A stretch of DNA of 40,980 bases. Origin: Gemmatimonadaceae bacterium. GTDB lineage: Bacteria > Gemmatimonadota > Gemmatimonadetes > Gemmatimonadales > Gemmatimonadaceae. The stretch's first letter is position 1, and each line of letters starts with the position of its first letter. The position numbers were made by a program, and so were the translations under genes. Below are positions 32,553 through 39,971 of this stretch, one piece after another. The stretch lies in NCBI GenBank assembly GCA_025934075.1, contig JAICYT010000005.1, forward strand, positions 1 through 40,980. The letters run 5' to 3'. The notes below the pieces were generated by a model that saw only the letters and a list, made by a program, of their open reading frames with translations, made no database searches and was not told the origin of the DNA.

Positions 32553-33337
32553 CGTTTCGTCGGTTCTTCCGAACGCCGAAGGGCATGGCGCTCATCGTCC
32601 TCGCGCTGCTGGCGATTCTCGCCAGCACGGGTGAAGGATGGCAACTCGTCACGCCGCGACTTCTCGCCGCCATTGGGCCGGCGATGTTGATCGACGCGGT
32701 GATTCTCCGCGGAATCAAAGGCAAGTGGTTCTTTCCGAGCGGCGCGTTGTTGACCGGCTTGATCGTCGCGATGATCTTGACCCCTCGCGAGCCGTGGTAC
32801 GTCGAGGCCATCACTTCGGTGATTGGAGTGCTCAGCAAGTACGCCGTGAGAGTTCGCACGGCGAACGTCTTCAACCCGGCGGCCCTCGCGCTCGTCGCCG
32901 CGTTTTACATGTTCCACACCGCGCAAAGCTGGTGGGGCGCGTTGCCCGAGATCTCGCCGATCGCGTTAGCCGTGCTCATCGCCAGCGGCGCGTTCATCGC
33001 GTACGAGGTCAACAAGATTCCGGCGGCGCTCGCGTTTCTGGGCGCATACTATGCGCTCGCGACGATTTCGGCGTTCGCCGGCGATCCGCGGCGGGTTGCC
33101 CAGCTGTACCGCCCGCCCGATCTGCACGCTGCGTTGTACTTCGCCTTCTTCATGGTCACCGATCCACCGACGTCGCCGCCGAAACACCGGGATCAGCTCG
33201 TGTTCGGCACCATCGTCGCGTTGGCGAGCTTCGCGGCATTCGAGTTGATCGGAGCCGTGTACTTTCTGCTCGCGGGACTCCTCGTTGCGAACGCGTGGGA
33301 AAGCTGGCGGCGGGTGCGACAGCGGGCGCGCCGATAG
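32549..33337 (+). CDS. NqrB/RnfD-like membrane protein
   Basis: This 262-residue integral membrane protein has about eight hydrophobic segments and the NqrB/RnfD signatures TANVFNPAALALV and FMVTDPPTSPP. Family members are membrane subunits of ion-pumping NADH:quinone or Rnf complexes and often carry covalent FMN themselves. Here no SGAT motif is seen in the loops, so the flavin is probably only on the neighbouring FMN protein. No RnfA, B, C, E or G (or other Nqr) gene is adjacent. The start is a GTG overlapping the apbE stop by four bases (GTGA), making it the last of five coupled genes that begin with metH. A transmembrane electron-transfer role is inferred. Confidence 0.82.
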   Translation: MTFRRFFRTPKGMALIVLALLAILASTGEGWQLVTPRLLAAIGPAMLIDAVILRGIKGKWFFPSGALLTGLIVAMILTPREPWYVEAITSVIGVLSKYAVRVRTANVFNPAALALVAAFYMFHTAQSWWGALPEISPIALAVLIASGAFIAYEVNKIPAALAFLGAYYALATISAFAGDPRRVAQLYRPPDLHAALYFAFFMVTDPPTSPPKHRDQLVFGTIVALASFAAFELIGAVYFLLAGLLVANAWESWRRVRQRARR

Positions 33338-33463
33338 ATCCCCGTAAATCTCGATGTGGCGCACGGCGGGTTCAGACATACATTGTGAAGCGCGTGGCCG
33401 GCGGCGTGGCTGCCATGCCGGTCTCGGAGAGTCCGCCCGCTTCTCTGAGTGGACACAAGCCGA

Positions 33464-33754
33464 ATGCCCTTGGATCGATCGCCGACCAATCACGTGAGCT
33501 ACTGGGCTTCCTCCGAGGGTCACGCTCGGGCTATCGTCGACGACCACGGTGTCGAGTGGGAAGTCTACGACGAAGGTACGTGGAGCATCCAGCTCGCCCT
33601 CGACTGGGACATGCTGCCACAGACGAGCAATCCTGGCCTGCTCTTCGTGTCCGACATCGGACGTCGACGATTATGGCCATGCCCCGAGGCATGGCAATCG
33701 TTGGGCGACGCCGATCTACTCGGCCTGCTCGCTCGAGCGAAGGCGCTCAACTAG
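33464..33754 (+). CDS. Small hypothetical protein
   Basis: This 96-residue soluble protein matches no named family I can recall. It contains EWEVYDEGTW, LLFVSDIGRRRLWPCPEAWQSLGDADLLGLLARA, a pattern resembling short uncharacterised proteins with an aromatic-Pro-Trp block near the end. There is no signal peptide or membrane segment. The ATG is used; a GTG five codons earlier is possible. Neither has a clear ribosome site. It lies 126 bases after the RnfD-like gene and converges with the DUF4287 gene. The coding call rests mainly on its uninterrupted frame and plausible composition. Confidence 0.6.
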   Translation: MPLDRSPTNHVSYWASSEGHARAIVDDHGVEWEVYDEGTWSIQLALDWDMLPQTSNPGLLFVSDIGRRRLWPCPEAWQSLGDADLLGLLARAKALN

Positions 33755-33785
33755 CGGGGTGCGAGTCTGCGACGAAGTTCGGGCA

Positions 33786-34508
33786 CTAACTTGCCGCGAG
33801 CACTTCGCCGAGTGCGTCGAACCGGTCTGACCACTCCTGCTTGATTCGCTCACCCGTTGCTCGGTCGGGAAGCTTCGTGTGCTCCACGGCGACGTAGCTC
33901 TTCGACGCGCCCTTGGGGAAGAAGCCGACAGCAACGATCCCACCGTCCGGCCAGCCAAGACGCATGGACTTCGGCCGCGTCGCCTTACGGACCTTCACGC
34001 CAGGCTCTCTCAGCCACCGCTGACGCGCTCGCGCGTTGGTCCACGCATCGAACAACGTCGTCACCGGCACGTTGTAGGTTCGTGATTTCGAGATCTGGAA
34101 TGTACCGTTGCGCTGCTGGCCGCGAGCGCGAAGGCCCTTGATGCGCTCGTAGCCGACGGCGACGGTTTGAGTCCACCATGAGCCAACCTCGTATTTCTCT
34201 TGCACGAGCTTGGCGATGTCGCGATGTGACATCTTGTCGGCGCCGTAGTGGTCCAGCGAGCGCACCCAACGTTCCCACGTGCAGCCTGTGCTCTCCTTCA
34301 GCTTCTCGTCGCTCATGCCGGCGATCGTGGCGAACTCTCTGGGATCGGGCGCTGAAAGAGTCTTCGAAAGCGCCGTGGAACCTCCGCCATCGCGGGACGG
34401 ATTTGTTTTGGGCTTGCGCAGTATTTGTGCGCGGGCGGCGGTATACGCTTCACCCGTCTTCTGCATGCGAGCGCGAACGAGACGCTTGAGATCCTTCTGG
34501 CGAGGCAT
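33786..34508 (-). CDS. DUF4287 and SRPBCC-domain protein
   Basis: This 240-residue cytoplasmic protein has three parts. A basic N-terminal helix (DLKRLVRARMQKTGEAYTAARAQIL) is followed by a DUF4287 domain (MSDEKLKESTGCTWERWVRSLDHYGADKMSHRDIAKLV with GSWWTQTVAVGYERIKG), and then a C-terminal START/AHSA1-like SRPBCC domain (SRTYNVPVTTLFDAWTNARARQRWLRE and the final KQEWSDRFDALGEVL). The function is unknown; the SRPBCC fold usually binds hydrophobic ligands or partner proteins. The start is fixed by aaaggag seven bases before the ATG; the track start 16 codons upstream lacks support. Confidence 0.8.
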   Translation of the reverse strand: MPRQKDLKRLVRARMQKTGEAYTAARAQILRKPKTNPSRDGGGSTALSKTLSAPDPREFATIAGMSDEKLKESTGCTWERWVRSLDHYGADKMSHRDIAKLVQEKYEVGSWWTQTVAVGYERIKGLRARGQQRNGTFQISKSRTYNVPVTTLFDAWTNARARQRWLREPGVKVRKATRPKSMRLGWPDGGIVAVGFFPKGASKSYVAVEHTKLPDRATGERIKQEWSDRFDALGEVLAAS

Positions 34509-34731
34509 CGTCGTATCTCCTTTGGATACACCACGGGCCACCCCCCAGCAGCGCACCCGAGGTGACGCAAAGGACTGACGACACGAATCCGGGAGTCTGC
34601 CCCCCTTTGCCTCGCACGGATTCCGGCTGGGGCGGAATCGCTCGAGGTTCGGCGCGGATCGACGCCGGAGACACGATGCACGATTTCAGGACCAACGTCA
34701 ATAGACCGTATCTAGCGATATATTGAAGTCC
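34509..34731. other. Intergenic region with an inverted repeat (gaatccg/cggattc)
   Basis: This 223-base divergent gap holds a seven-base perfect inverted repeat (gaatccg at 34585, cggattc at 34617) enclosing gggagtctgcccccc. The G-run/C-run core resembles short REP-type elements that I recall from GC-rich genomes, but only one copy is seen here. The left end carries the DUF4287 ribosome site, the right end the cbiX -10 element. Confidence 0.4.
34719..34724 (+). promoter_or_regulatory. Candidate -10 element (TATATT) for a leaderless cbiX transcript
   Basis: TATATT matches five of six -10 positions and lies seven bases before the ATG. No Shine-Dalgarno is present and no good -35 is seen. The AT-rich patch stands out from its surroundings. 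Confidence 0.5.
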
Positions 34732-35115
34732 ATGCGCGCGATTCTGCTCATCGACCACGGCTCCGTCCGCGAAGAAGCGAACCACATGCTCGCCTCCGCC
34801 GCAGATCTCTTACAGCAGATGCTCGGCGACGCCGTCCAGGTGCACTACGCCCACATGGAGCTCGCCGAGCCGACGATCGCTCAAGGGTTCGCCGCGTGTG
34901 CGCGCGACGGTGCGACTGAAGTCATCGCGTTTCCCTATATGCTCTCGCCTGGCAAGCACGTGACGCGCGACATCCCGCGTCTCGTCGCCGAGGCCGCGCG
35001 TGAATTTCCTGGTCTCAGCTATCGCGTGACCGACGCGTTCGGCGTTCACGAAAAGCTCGCCGAGTTGATCGCGCTGCGGGCAGGCCTCGAGATCATCGCG
35101 CCAACAAACTCCTAG
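34732..35115 (+). CDS. cbiX: CbiX/SirB-like sirohydrochlorin chelatase, short form
   Basis: This single-domain chelatase of 127 residues inserts Co2+ or Fe2+ into sirohydrochlorin for cobalamin or siroheme synthesis. RAILLIDHGSVREEAN contains the conserved metal-binding His, and a second block AFPYMLSPGKHVTRDIP carries the other conserved His. The small size corresponds to CbiXS, which works as a dimer. A cobalt role would fit the cobalamin-dependent MetH in the same window, but no other cobalamin or siroheme gene is adjacent, and related CbiX-like proteins have other functions. The ATG is chosen over a TTG three codons earlier because of the -10 spacing. Confidence 0.78.
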   Translation: MRAILLIDHGSVREEANHMLASAADLLQQMLGDAVQVHYAHMELAEPTIAQGFAACARDGATEVIAFPYMLSPGKHVTRDIPRLVAEAAREFPGLSYRVTDAFGVHEKLAELIALRAGLEIIAPTNS

Positions 35116-35135
35116 TAAGCGCGTCCATCGCCCAC

Positions 35136-36308
35136 ATGCCAAACGATCTTTCGCTCGCCTCGTCGCACGCGCCCCTCACATCGCTGTCCGACGACGAGAC
35201 GCTGTTTCGCGACGCCGTTGCCGGATTCGCCAACGAGGAAGTTCGCCCGCGGGTGCAGCAAATGGAGCGCGACGGCAAGATCGATCCGGCGCTGATCAAG
35301 AAGTTCTTCGAGATGGGATTGATGGGCATCGAAGTCGCCGAACAATACGGCGGCGCCGACGGCTCGCTCTTCATGGTCGCACTCGGCGTCGAGGAAATCA
35401 GCAAAGTCGATCCGGCCGCGGCCATTTTGATGGACGTTCAGAACACGCTCGTCAATTACCCGATTCGCTCCTACGGCAGCGACTACATCAAGTCGACATA
35501 TCTGCCGCAGCTCACCGGCGAGAAGGTCGGAGCGTACGCGCTCTCGGAGCCGTCGTCCGGGTCGGACGCGTTCGGCATGCAAGCGCGCGCCGAGCAGCGC
35601 GGGGATGGCTGGATTCTGAACGGTCGCAAGATGTGGATCACCAATGGCGCCGAGGCGCAGATCTACGTCGTGTTCGCCAACGCGAATCCGTCGGCGGGCT
35701 ACAAGGGGATCACGGCGTTCGTCGTCGAGCGCGGCTTCAAGGGCTTCGCGGTCGGCAAGAAGGAAGACAAGCTCGGCATTCGCGCGTCCAGTACGACTGA
35801 GCTCATCCTCGACGACGTCGAAGTCCCGAACGAGAACGTGCTCGGCCCGGTCGGACAGGGCTACAAGATCGCGATCGAGACGTTGAACGAAGGGCGAGTC
35901 GGCATCGGCGCACAGATGATCGGTGTCGCGGCAGGCGCGCTTCAGGCGGCGACGGAGTACGTGAAAGATCGCTCGCAATTCGGAAAAAAGCTGGCCGACT
36001 TTCAAGGCATTCAATTCCAACTCGCGCAAGCGCGTACCGAGCTCGAGGCCGCTCGTCTCATGGTCTACAACGCGGCGCGGCTCAAGGATTCCGGCAAGGA
36101 CATCGCGATGGAAGGCGCGATGGCAAAGCTGTTTTCGTCCCAGGTCGCCGAGCGCGTGACGTCGATCTCGCTCGAGCTGTTCGGCGGTTACGGCTACACG
36201 AAGGATTATCCGGCGGAGAAGTTCTATCGCGATGCGAAGATCGGCGCGATCTATGAAGGCACGAGCAACATGCAGCTGCAGACGATCGCGAAGGCGATGC
36301 TCAAATAG
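35136..36308 (+). CDS. Acyl-CoA dehydrogenase (short/branched-chain type)
   Basis: This FAD enzyme introduces the alpha-beta double bond into acyl-CoA in fatty-acid or branched amino-acid breakdown. The 390-residue protein has AYALSEPSSGSDA and MWITNGAEAQIYVVFA around the flavin site, KLGIRASSTTEL, RSQFGKKLADFQGIQFQLA, and the C-terminal GYGYTKDYPAEKFYRDAKIGAIYEGTSN, where the Glu in YEGTS is the catalytic base position. The pattern is closest to short/branched-chain dehydrogenases. Electrons would go to an electron-transfer flavoprotein encoded elsewhere. It starts 20 bases after cbiX, on the same strand, and may be co-transcribed with it. Confidence 0.93.
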   Translation: MPNDLSLASSHAPLTSLSDDETLFRDAVAGFANEEVRPRVQQMERDGKIDPALIKKFFEMGLMGIEVAEQYGGADGSLFMVALGVEEISKVDPAAAILMDVQNTLVNYPIRSYGSDYIKSTYLPQLTGEKVGAYALSEPSSGSDAFGMQARAEQRGDGWILNGRKMWITNGAEAQIYVVFANANPSAGYKGITAFVVERGFKGFAVGKKEDKLGIRASSTTELILDDVEVPNENVLGPVGQGYKIAIETLNEGRVGIGAQMIGVAAGALQAATEYVKDRSQFGKKLADFQGIQFQLAQARTELEAARLMVYNAARLKDSGKDIAMEGAMAKLFSSQVAERVTSISLELFGGYGYTKDYPAEKFYRDAKIGAIYEGTSNMQLQTIAKAMLK

Positions 36309-36324
36309 CGGTGGAACGGTGGAA
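36309..36324. repeat. Two tandem octamers (cggtggaa)
   Basis: Two perfect copies of cggtggaa, the exact reverse complement of the ttccaccg unit at the left end of the window, fill the gap between the acyl-CoA dehydrogenase stop and the next ATG. The repeat occupies the place of the ribosome-binding site and may provide a weak one (ggtggaa). Confidence 0.85.
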
Positions 36325-36326
36325 CG

Positions 36327-37304
36327 ATGAAAGCGATCAGAGTTCACGAAACGGGCGGGCCCGAAGTCCTAAAGCTTGACGAGCTTCCCGATCCAACGCC
36401 GGGGCCAGGCGAGCTGCTCGTCGACCTCGAGGCGATCGGCGTCAACTTCATCGAGATCTACCAGCGAGAAGGGGCCTATTCTCTTCCGCGGCCATTCACT
36501 CCCGGCGCCGAGGCTGCCGGGATCGTGCGTGCGCTTGGCGCGAACGTAACCGGATTTCGGGTTGGTGATCGTGTGGTCTCGCAGCGTATGAAGGGCACCT
36601 ACGCCGAGCGCGCGCTGGTCGCGGCGGAATTCGCCGTTCGAATTCCCGATGGCGTGAGCAGCAAGGTCGCGGCCGCGGTGTGTTTGCAAGGTATGACCGC
36701 GCATTATCTCGCGACGTCGACGTTTCCGCTCGCGCGCGGTCACAAGGCGCTCGTGCAGGCGGCGGCCGGCGGAGTTGGACTTCTGCTCTGTCAGATCGCG
36801 AAGAAGCGCGGAGCTTTCGTGATCGGCACTGCGTCGACCGAGGCAAAGCGCAAGCTCGCGCACGGGGCCGGCGCCGACGAAATGATCGACTACACGACGG
36901 AAGACTTCGCCGCCGCGACCCGACGCATCACGGGTAACGTCGGTGTCCACGTGGTGTACGACTCTGTGGGCAAGTCGACATTCGACAAGTCGCTGGACAG
37001 TTTGGCCAAGCGCGGGATGATGGCCCTATTCGGGCAGTCGAGCGGAGCCGTACCGCCGTTCGATCCGCAGATACTCAATCGGAAAGGCTCATTGTTCCTG
37101 ACCCGACCGACACTCAACCACTACCTCGCGACCCGCGATGAGTTGCTCGCACGCATGAATGATCTGTTCGCGTGGGTCGAATCGGGAGAGTTGTCGGTGC
37201 GGATCGGCGCGGAGTTCCCGCTCGAGAAAGCAGGTGATGCGCACGCCGCACTGGCGTCGCGAAAGACGACGGGCAAAGTAATCCTTGTTCCGAGTCGCAC
37301 ATGA
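36327..37304 (+). CDS. Quinone oxidoreductase (zinc-free MDR family)
   Basis: This 325-residue medium-chain dehydrogenase/reductase resembles NADPH:quinone oxidoreductase (QOR). It has the N-terminal MKAIRVHETGGPEVLKLDELPDPTPGPGELLV, the GVNFIEIYQREGAY segment, the nucleotide-binding QAAAGGVGLLLCQIAKKRGAFVIG, and a C-terminal RPTLNHYLATRDELLARMNDLFAWV. The zinc-ligand cysteines of alcohol dehydrogenases are absent, as usual for QOR. It probably reduces quinones or enones with NADPH. The 18-base gap before it holds two octamer repeats, and its stop overlaps the next ATG (ATGA). Confidence 0.92.
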   Translation: MKAIRVHETGGPEVLKLDELPDPTPGPGELLVDLEAIGVNFIEIYQREGAYSLPRPFTPGAEAAGIVRALGANVTGFRVGDRVVSQRMKGTYAERALVAAEFAVRIPDGVSSKVAAAVCLQGMTAHYLATSTFPLARGHKALVQAAAGGVGLLLCQIAKKRGAFVIGTASTEAKRKLAHGAGADEMIDYTTEDFAAATRRITGNVGVHVVYDSVGKSTFDKSLDSLAKRGMMALFGQSSGAVPPFDPQILNRKGSLFLTRPTLNHYLATRDELLARMNDLFAWVESGELSVRIGAEFPLEKAGDAHAALASRKTTGKVILVPSRT

Positions 37305-38119
37305 ACCTCGCCGTCGCCCTGCCACTCGTCGTCGGCGCGGCGTTCGGAACCGTCGCATCGAGCGCGACGGCGCAACGGTCTGCATCGCGAACCAAGCAAG
37401 CTGTCGTTCGAGTGTTCGTTGTCGATTCGGCGGGATCAGCGGTCACGGCCGCCGACCTTGCGGTGGTTCGCGGCCTCAACGCCATAATCGCGCACGGTTC
37501 GACCGATCAATATGGTCGGGCGACGATCGGCTTCGCCTCGGACGACGGCGAATACGACATTGTCGTGCGCAAAATCGGGTACCCGCGAAGCGACCGCGTC
37601 TTCGAGATGGGCTCGCGCGATACGATTTCACTCTCCATCGTCGTGCCGCCGCCATCGGCCAAGACACTCGACGCGGTCAAGATCACCGCAAAGGAAGATC
37701 TCAAGACGAAAATCTATTCGATCGACGCCGACGCGATTGCCGCCAGCACGCGACCGCTATTCACGTCGTGGGACATCATCACGAAGCTGCGCCCCGACAT
37801 GGCCGGTGGACGCGCGCCGTGCAACGGCGATCGGATCAATCTCTGGGTGAACGGATCGCGAATCCGATTCGTTCCTCGGAACGACATGGCCGTAGCCCGC
37901 GAGCACATTTCGCGCGGCCAGGCAGTGTCCGGGATCTCCGACATCGTGTTCGCGCTCTATGAGATCGAGCCGGAGCACATCGCCGAGATGCGATTCCGTG
38001 ATTGCTTCGACACGACGGTGCCCGACGTCGGCGGGTCGAATGCGCTCTTCATCGTACTCAAGCCGGGCGTAGTCTACGAGCCGGGAGTCGGCAGCGTCGT
38101 CGCGGACAAGTGGCCGTAA
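37301..38119 (+). CDS. Secreted carboxypeptidase-regulatory/plug-like protein
   Basis: This 272-residue protein begins with a signal peptide (LAVALPLVVGAAFGTVASSATAQ). A carboxypeptidase-regulatory-like beta domain follows (VRVFVVDSAGSAVTAADLAV to GYPRSDRVFEMG), then a C-terminal part resembling a TonB plug (INLWVNGSRIRFVP, IVFALYEIEPEHIAEMRFRDC, SNALFIVLKPGVVYEPG). Two cysteines (PCNGD and FRDCFD) could form a disulfide. It has no beta-barrel, so it is an orphan plug-like envelope protein of a type common in Gemmatimonadota, in my recollection. Function is unknown. The start overlaps the quinone oxidoreductase stop, so the two are coupled. Confidence 0.72.
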   Translation: MNLAVALPLVVGAAFGTVASSATAQRSASRTKQAVVRVFVVDSAGSAVTAADLAVVRGLNAIIAHGSTDQYGRATIGFASDDGEYDIVVRKIGYPRSDRVFEMGSRDTISLSIVVPPPSAKTLDAVKITAKEDLKTKIYSIDADAIAASTRPLFTSWDIITKLRPDMAGGRAPCNGDRINLWVNGSRIRFVPRNDMAVAREHISRGQAVSGISDIVFALYEIEPEHIAEMRFRDCFDTTVPDVGGSNALFIVLKPGVVYEPGVGSVVADKWP

Positions 38120-38181
38120 CAATCGTCGCGCGCAGAGTGCGCCACCAACCTTTCCCGAAACCTCCAACCTGCCTCTATCGA

Positions 38182-39858
38182 ATGATGACCGACGAGCGCG
38201 ATGACGAACGTGCACAACCGCTGACCCGGCGCAATTTCGTCGCAGCGACGATCGCCGGTGTAGTCGTGACGCGACACGGTCGACTCGATCTCGGCCAGTC
38301 TCCGAAATCTGCGTTGCCTGCACCGCCGTTCGCTCTCGAGGAGCTGACGATCGATGATCTCCAGTCCCGCATGCGGTCCGGCAGCGAAACATCGGCGTCA
38401 CTCACACGGCAGTACATCGAACGGATCGGCGCCATGGATCAGAGCGGTCCCGCAATCAACGCGGTGCTCGAGCTGAATCCGGACGCCGAAGCAATTGCGG
38501 CGCGGCTCGACGGCGAGCGAAAGTCGGGGAAAGTGCGCGGGCCGCTGCACGGCGTTCCGGTGTTGATCAAGGACAACATCGACACGGCCGACAAGATGCA
38601 TACGAGCGCTGGTTCGCTCGCACTGGCCGGCAACATCGCCGCCAGAGATTCGTTTGTCGCCGAGCGATTGCGAGCGGCTGGCGCGGTCATCCTCGGCAAA
38701 ACGAACTTGAGTGAGTGGGCGAACTTTCGCTCGACGCATTCCACGAGTGGATGGAGCGGTCGTGGCGGCCAGACGCGAAATCCGTACGCGCTCGACCGAA
38801 CGCCATCGGGCTCGAGCTCCGGATCTGGATCGGCGGCGGCAGCGAGCTATTGCGCCGTCGCGATCGGCACGGAGACCGATGGTTCGGTGACATCGCCGTC
38901 GGCGGCCGCGGGGCTCGTTGGCATCAAGCCCACAGTCGGATTGATCGGACGTTCGGGCATCATTCCGATCGCGCACAGCCAAGACACCGCGGGTCCGATG
39001 ACGCGCACCGTTCGCGACGCCGCGATTCTGCTCAGCGCGCTGACAGGCGTCGACCCTCGCGACGTCGCAACGAAAGCAAGCGCGGGACATTCACTCGTCG
39101 ATTACACGACCGCGCTCGACAGAAACGGGTTGCGCGGCGCGCGCATCGGAGTCGCTCGCAAGCAGTACACGGGCTATCACGTCGAGACGGACAAGCTGCT
39201 CGCATCCGCGATCGATCTCATGAAGCAGCATGGCGCGACGATCGTCGACCCCGCCGACATCGCCACGGCCGGCAAGACCGACGATTCCGAGTTCGACTTG
39301 TTGCTCTATGAGTTCAAGGCCGATCTGAACGCGTATCTGAGTCAGCTCGGGCCGAGCGTCGCCGTTCATTCACTGGCTGACGTCATCGCGTTCAACACAA
39401 AGAATGCCAGTCGCGAGCTACGCTACTTCGGCCAAGAGATCATGGAGCGGGCGCAGAAGAAAGGGCCGCTCACCGAGAAGAAGTATCTCGACACGCTCGC
39501 GAGCAATCGGCGTCTCATGGGCGCGCAAGGCATCGACGCGACGATGGCGAAATACAAGCTCGACGCGCTGGTTGCGCCTACGCAGGGACCGGCGGGACTG
39601 ATCGATCTCGTCAATGGCGATCCGGGTGGCGGCGGTTCATTCACGGCGCCGGCCGCGGTCGCAGGCTACCCGCACGTAACTGTGCCGATGGGGTTCGTGC
39701 GTGGGCTTCCGGTCGGGTTGTCGTTCGTCGGGCGAGCGTGGAGCGAGGCCACCTTGCTCAAACTCGCCTACGCGTTCGAGCAAGCCGCGCCGGCGCGCAA
39801 GAAGCCGACGTACGCAGCCACCGCTGACATCGGCGATACCCGTCGCGGCGCGCTCTGA
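38182..39858 (+). CDS. Tat-exported amidase (amidase signature family)
   Basis: This 558-residue amidase signature enzyme hydrolyses an amide bond by a Ser-cisSer-Lys triad. The catalytic Lys130 lies in GVPVLIKDNID, the cis-Ser in the glycine/serine-rich TPSGSSSGSGSAAAAS, and the nucleophile in GTETDGSVTSPSAAAGLVGIKPT. The N-terminus has a twin-arginine signal, LTRRNFVAATIAGVVV, so the enzyme is folded before export to the periplasm. GPMTRTVRDAAILLSALTG is the usual downstream motif. The substrate is not predictable from the sequence. The first of two adjacent ATG codons is used; neither has a clear ribosome site. The track ORF extends upstream into the previous gene. Confidence 0.91.
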   Translation: MMTDERDDERAQPLTRRNFVAATIAGVVVTRHGRLDLGQSPKSALPAPPFALEELTIDDLQSRMRSGSETSASLTRQYIERIGAMDQSGPAINAVLELNPDAEAIAARLDGERKSGKVRGPLHGVPVLIKDNIDTADKMHTSAGSLALAGNIAARDSFVAERLRAAGAVILGKTNLSEWANFRSTHSTSGWSGRGGQTRNPYALDRTPSGSSSGSGSAAAASYCAVAIGTETDGSVTSPSAAAGLVGIKPTVGLIGRSGIIPIAHSQDTAGPMTRTVRDAAILLSALTGVDPRDVATKASAGHSLVDYTTALDRNGLRGARIGVARKQYTGYHVETDKLLASAIDLMKQHGATIVDPADIATAGKTDDSEFDLLLYEFKADLNAYLSQLGPSVAVHSLADVIAFNTKNASRELRYFGQEIMERAQKKGPLTEKKYLDTLASNRRLMGAQGIDATMAKYKLDALVAPTQGPAGLIDLVNGDPGGGGSFTAPAAVAGYPHVTVPMGFVRGLPVGLSFVGRAWSEATLLKLAYAFEQAAPARKKPTYAATADIGDTRRGAL

Positions 39859-39971
39859 CGCTGGCGTCCGCGTTCTTGTGGGGATCGTTCGACGGCTTCA
39901 TCTTCCCTCGAGCCGATGATGACCAAAACCTACATCGAGTCGACGAAGACCGTGCGGAGTCTCAAACCGCA

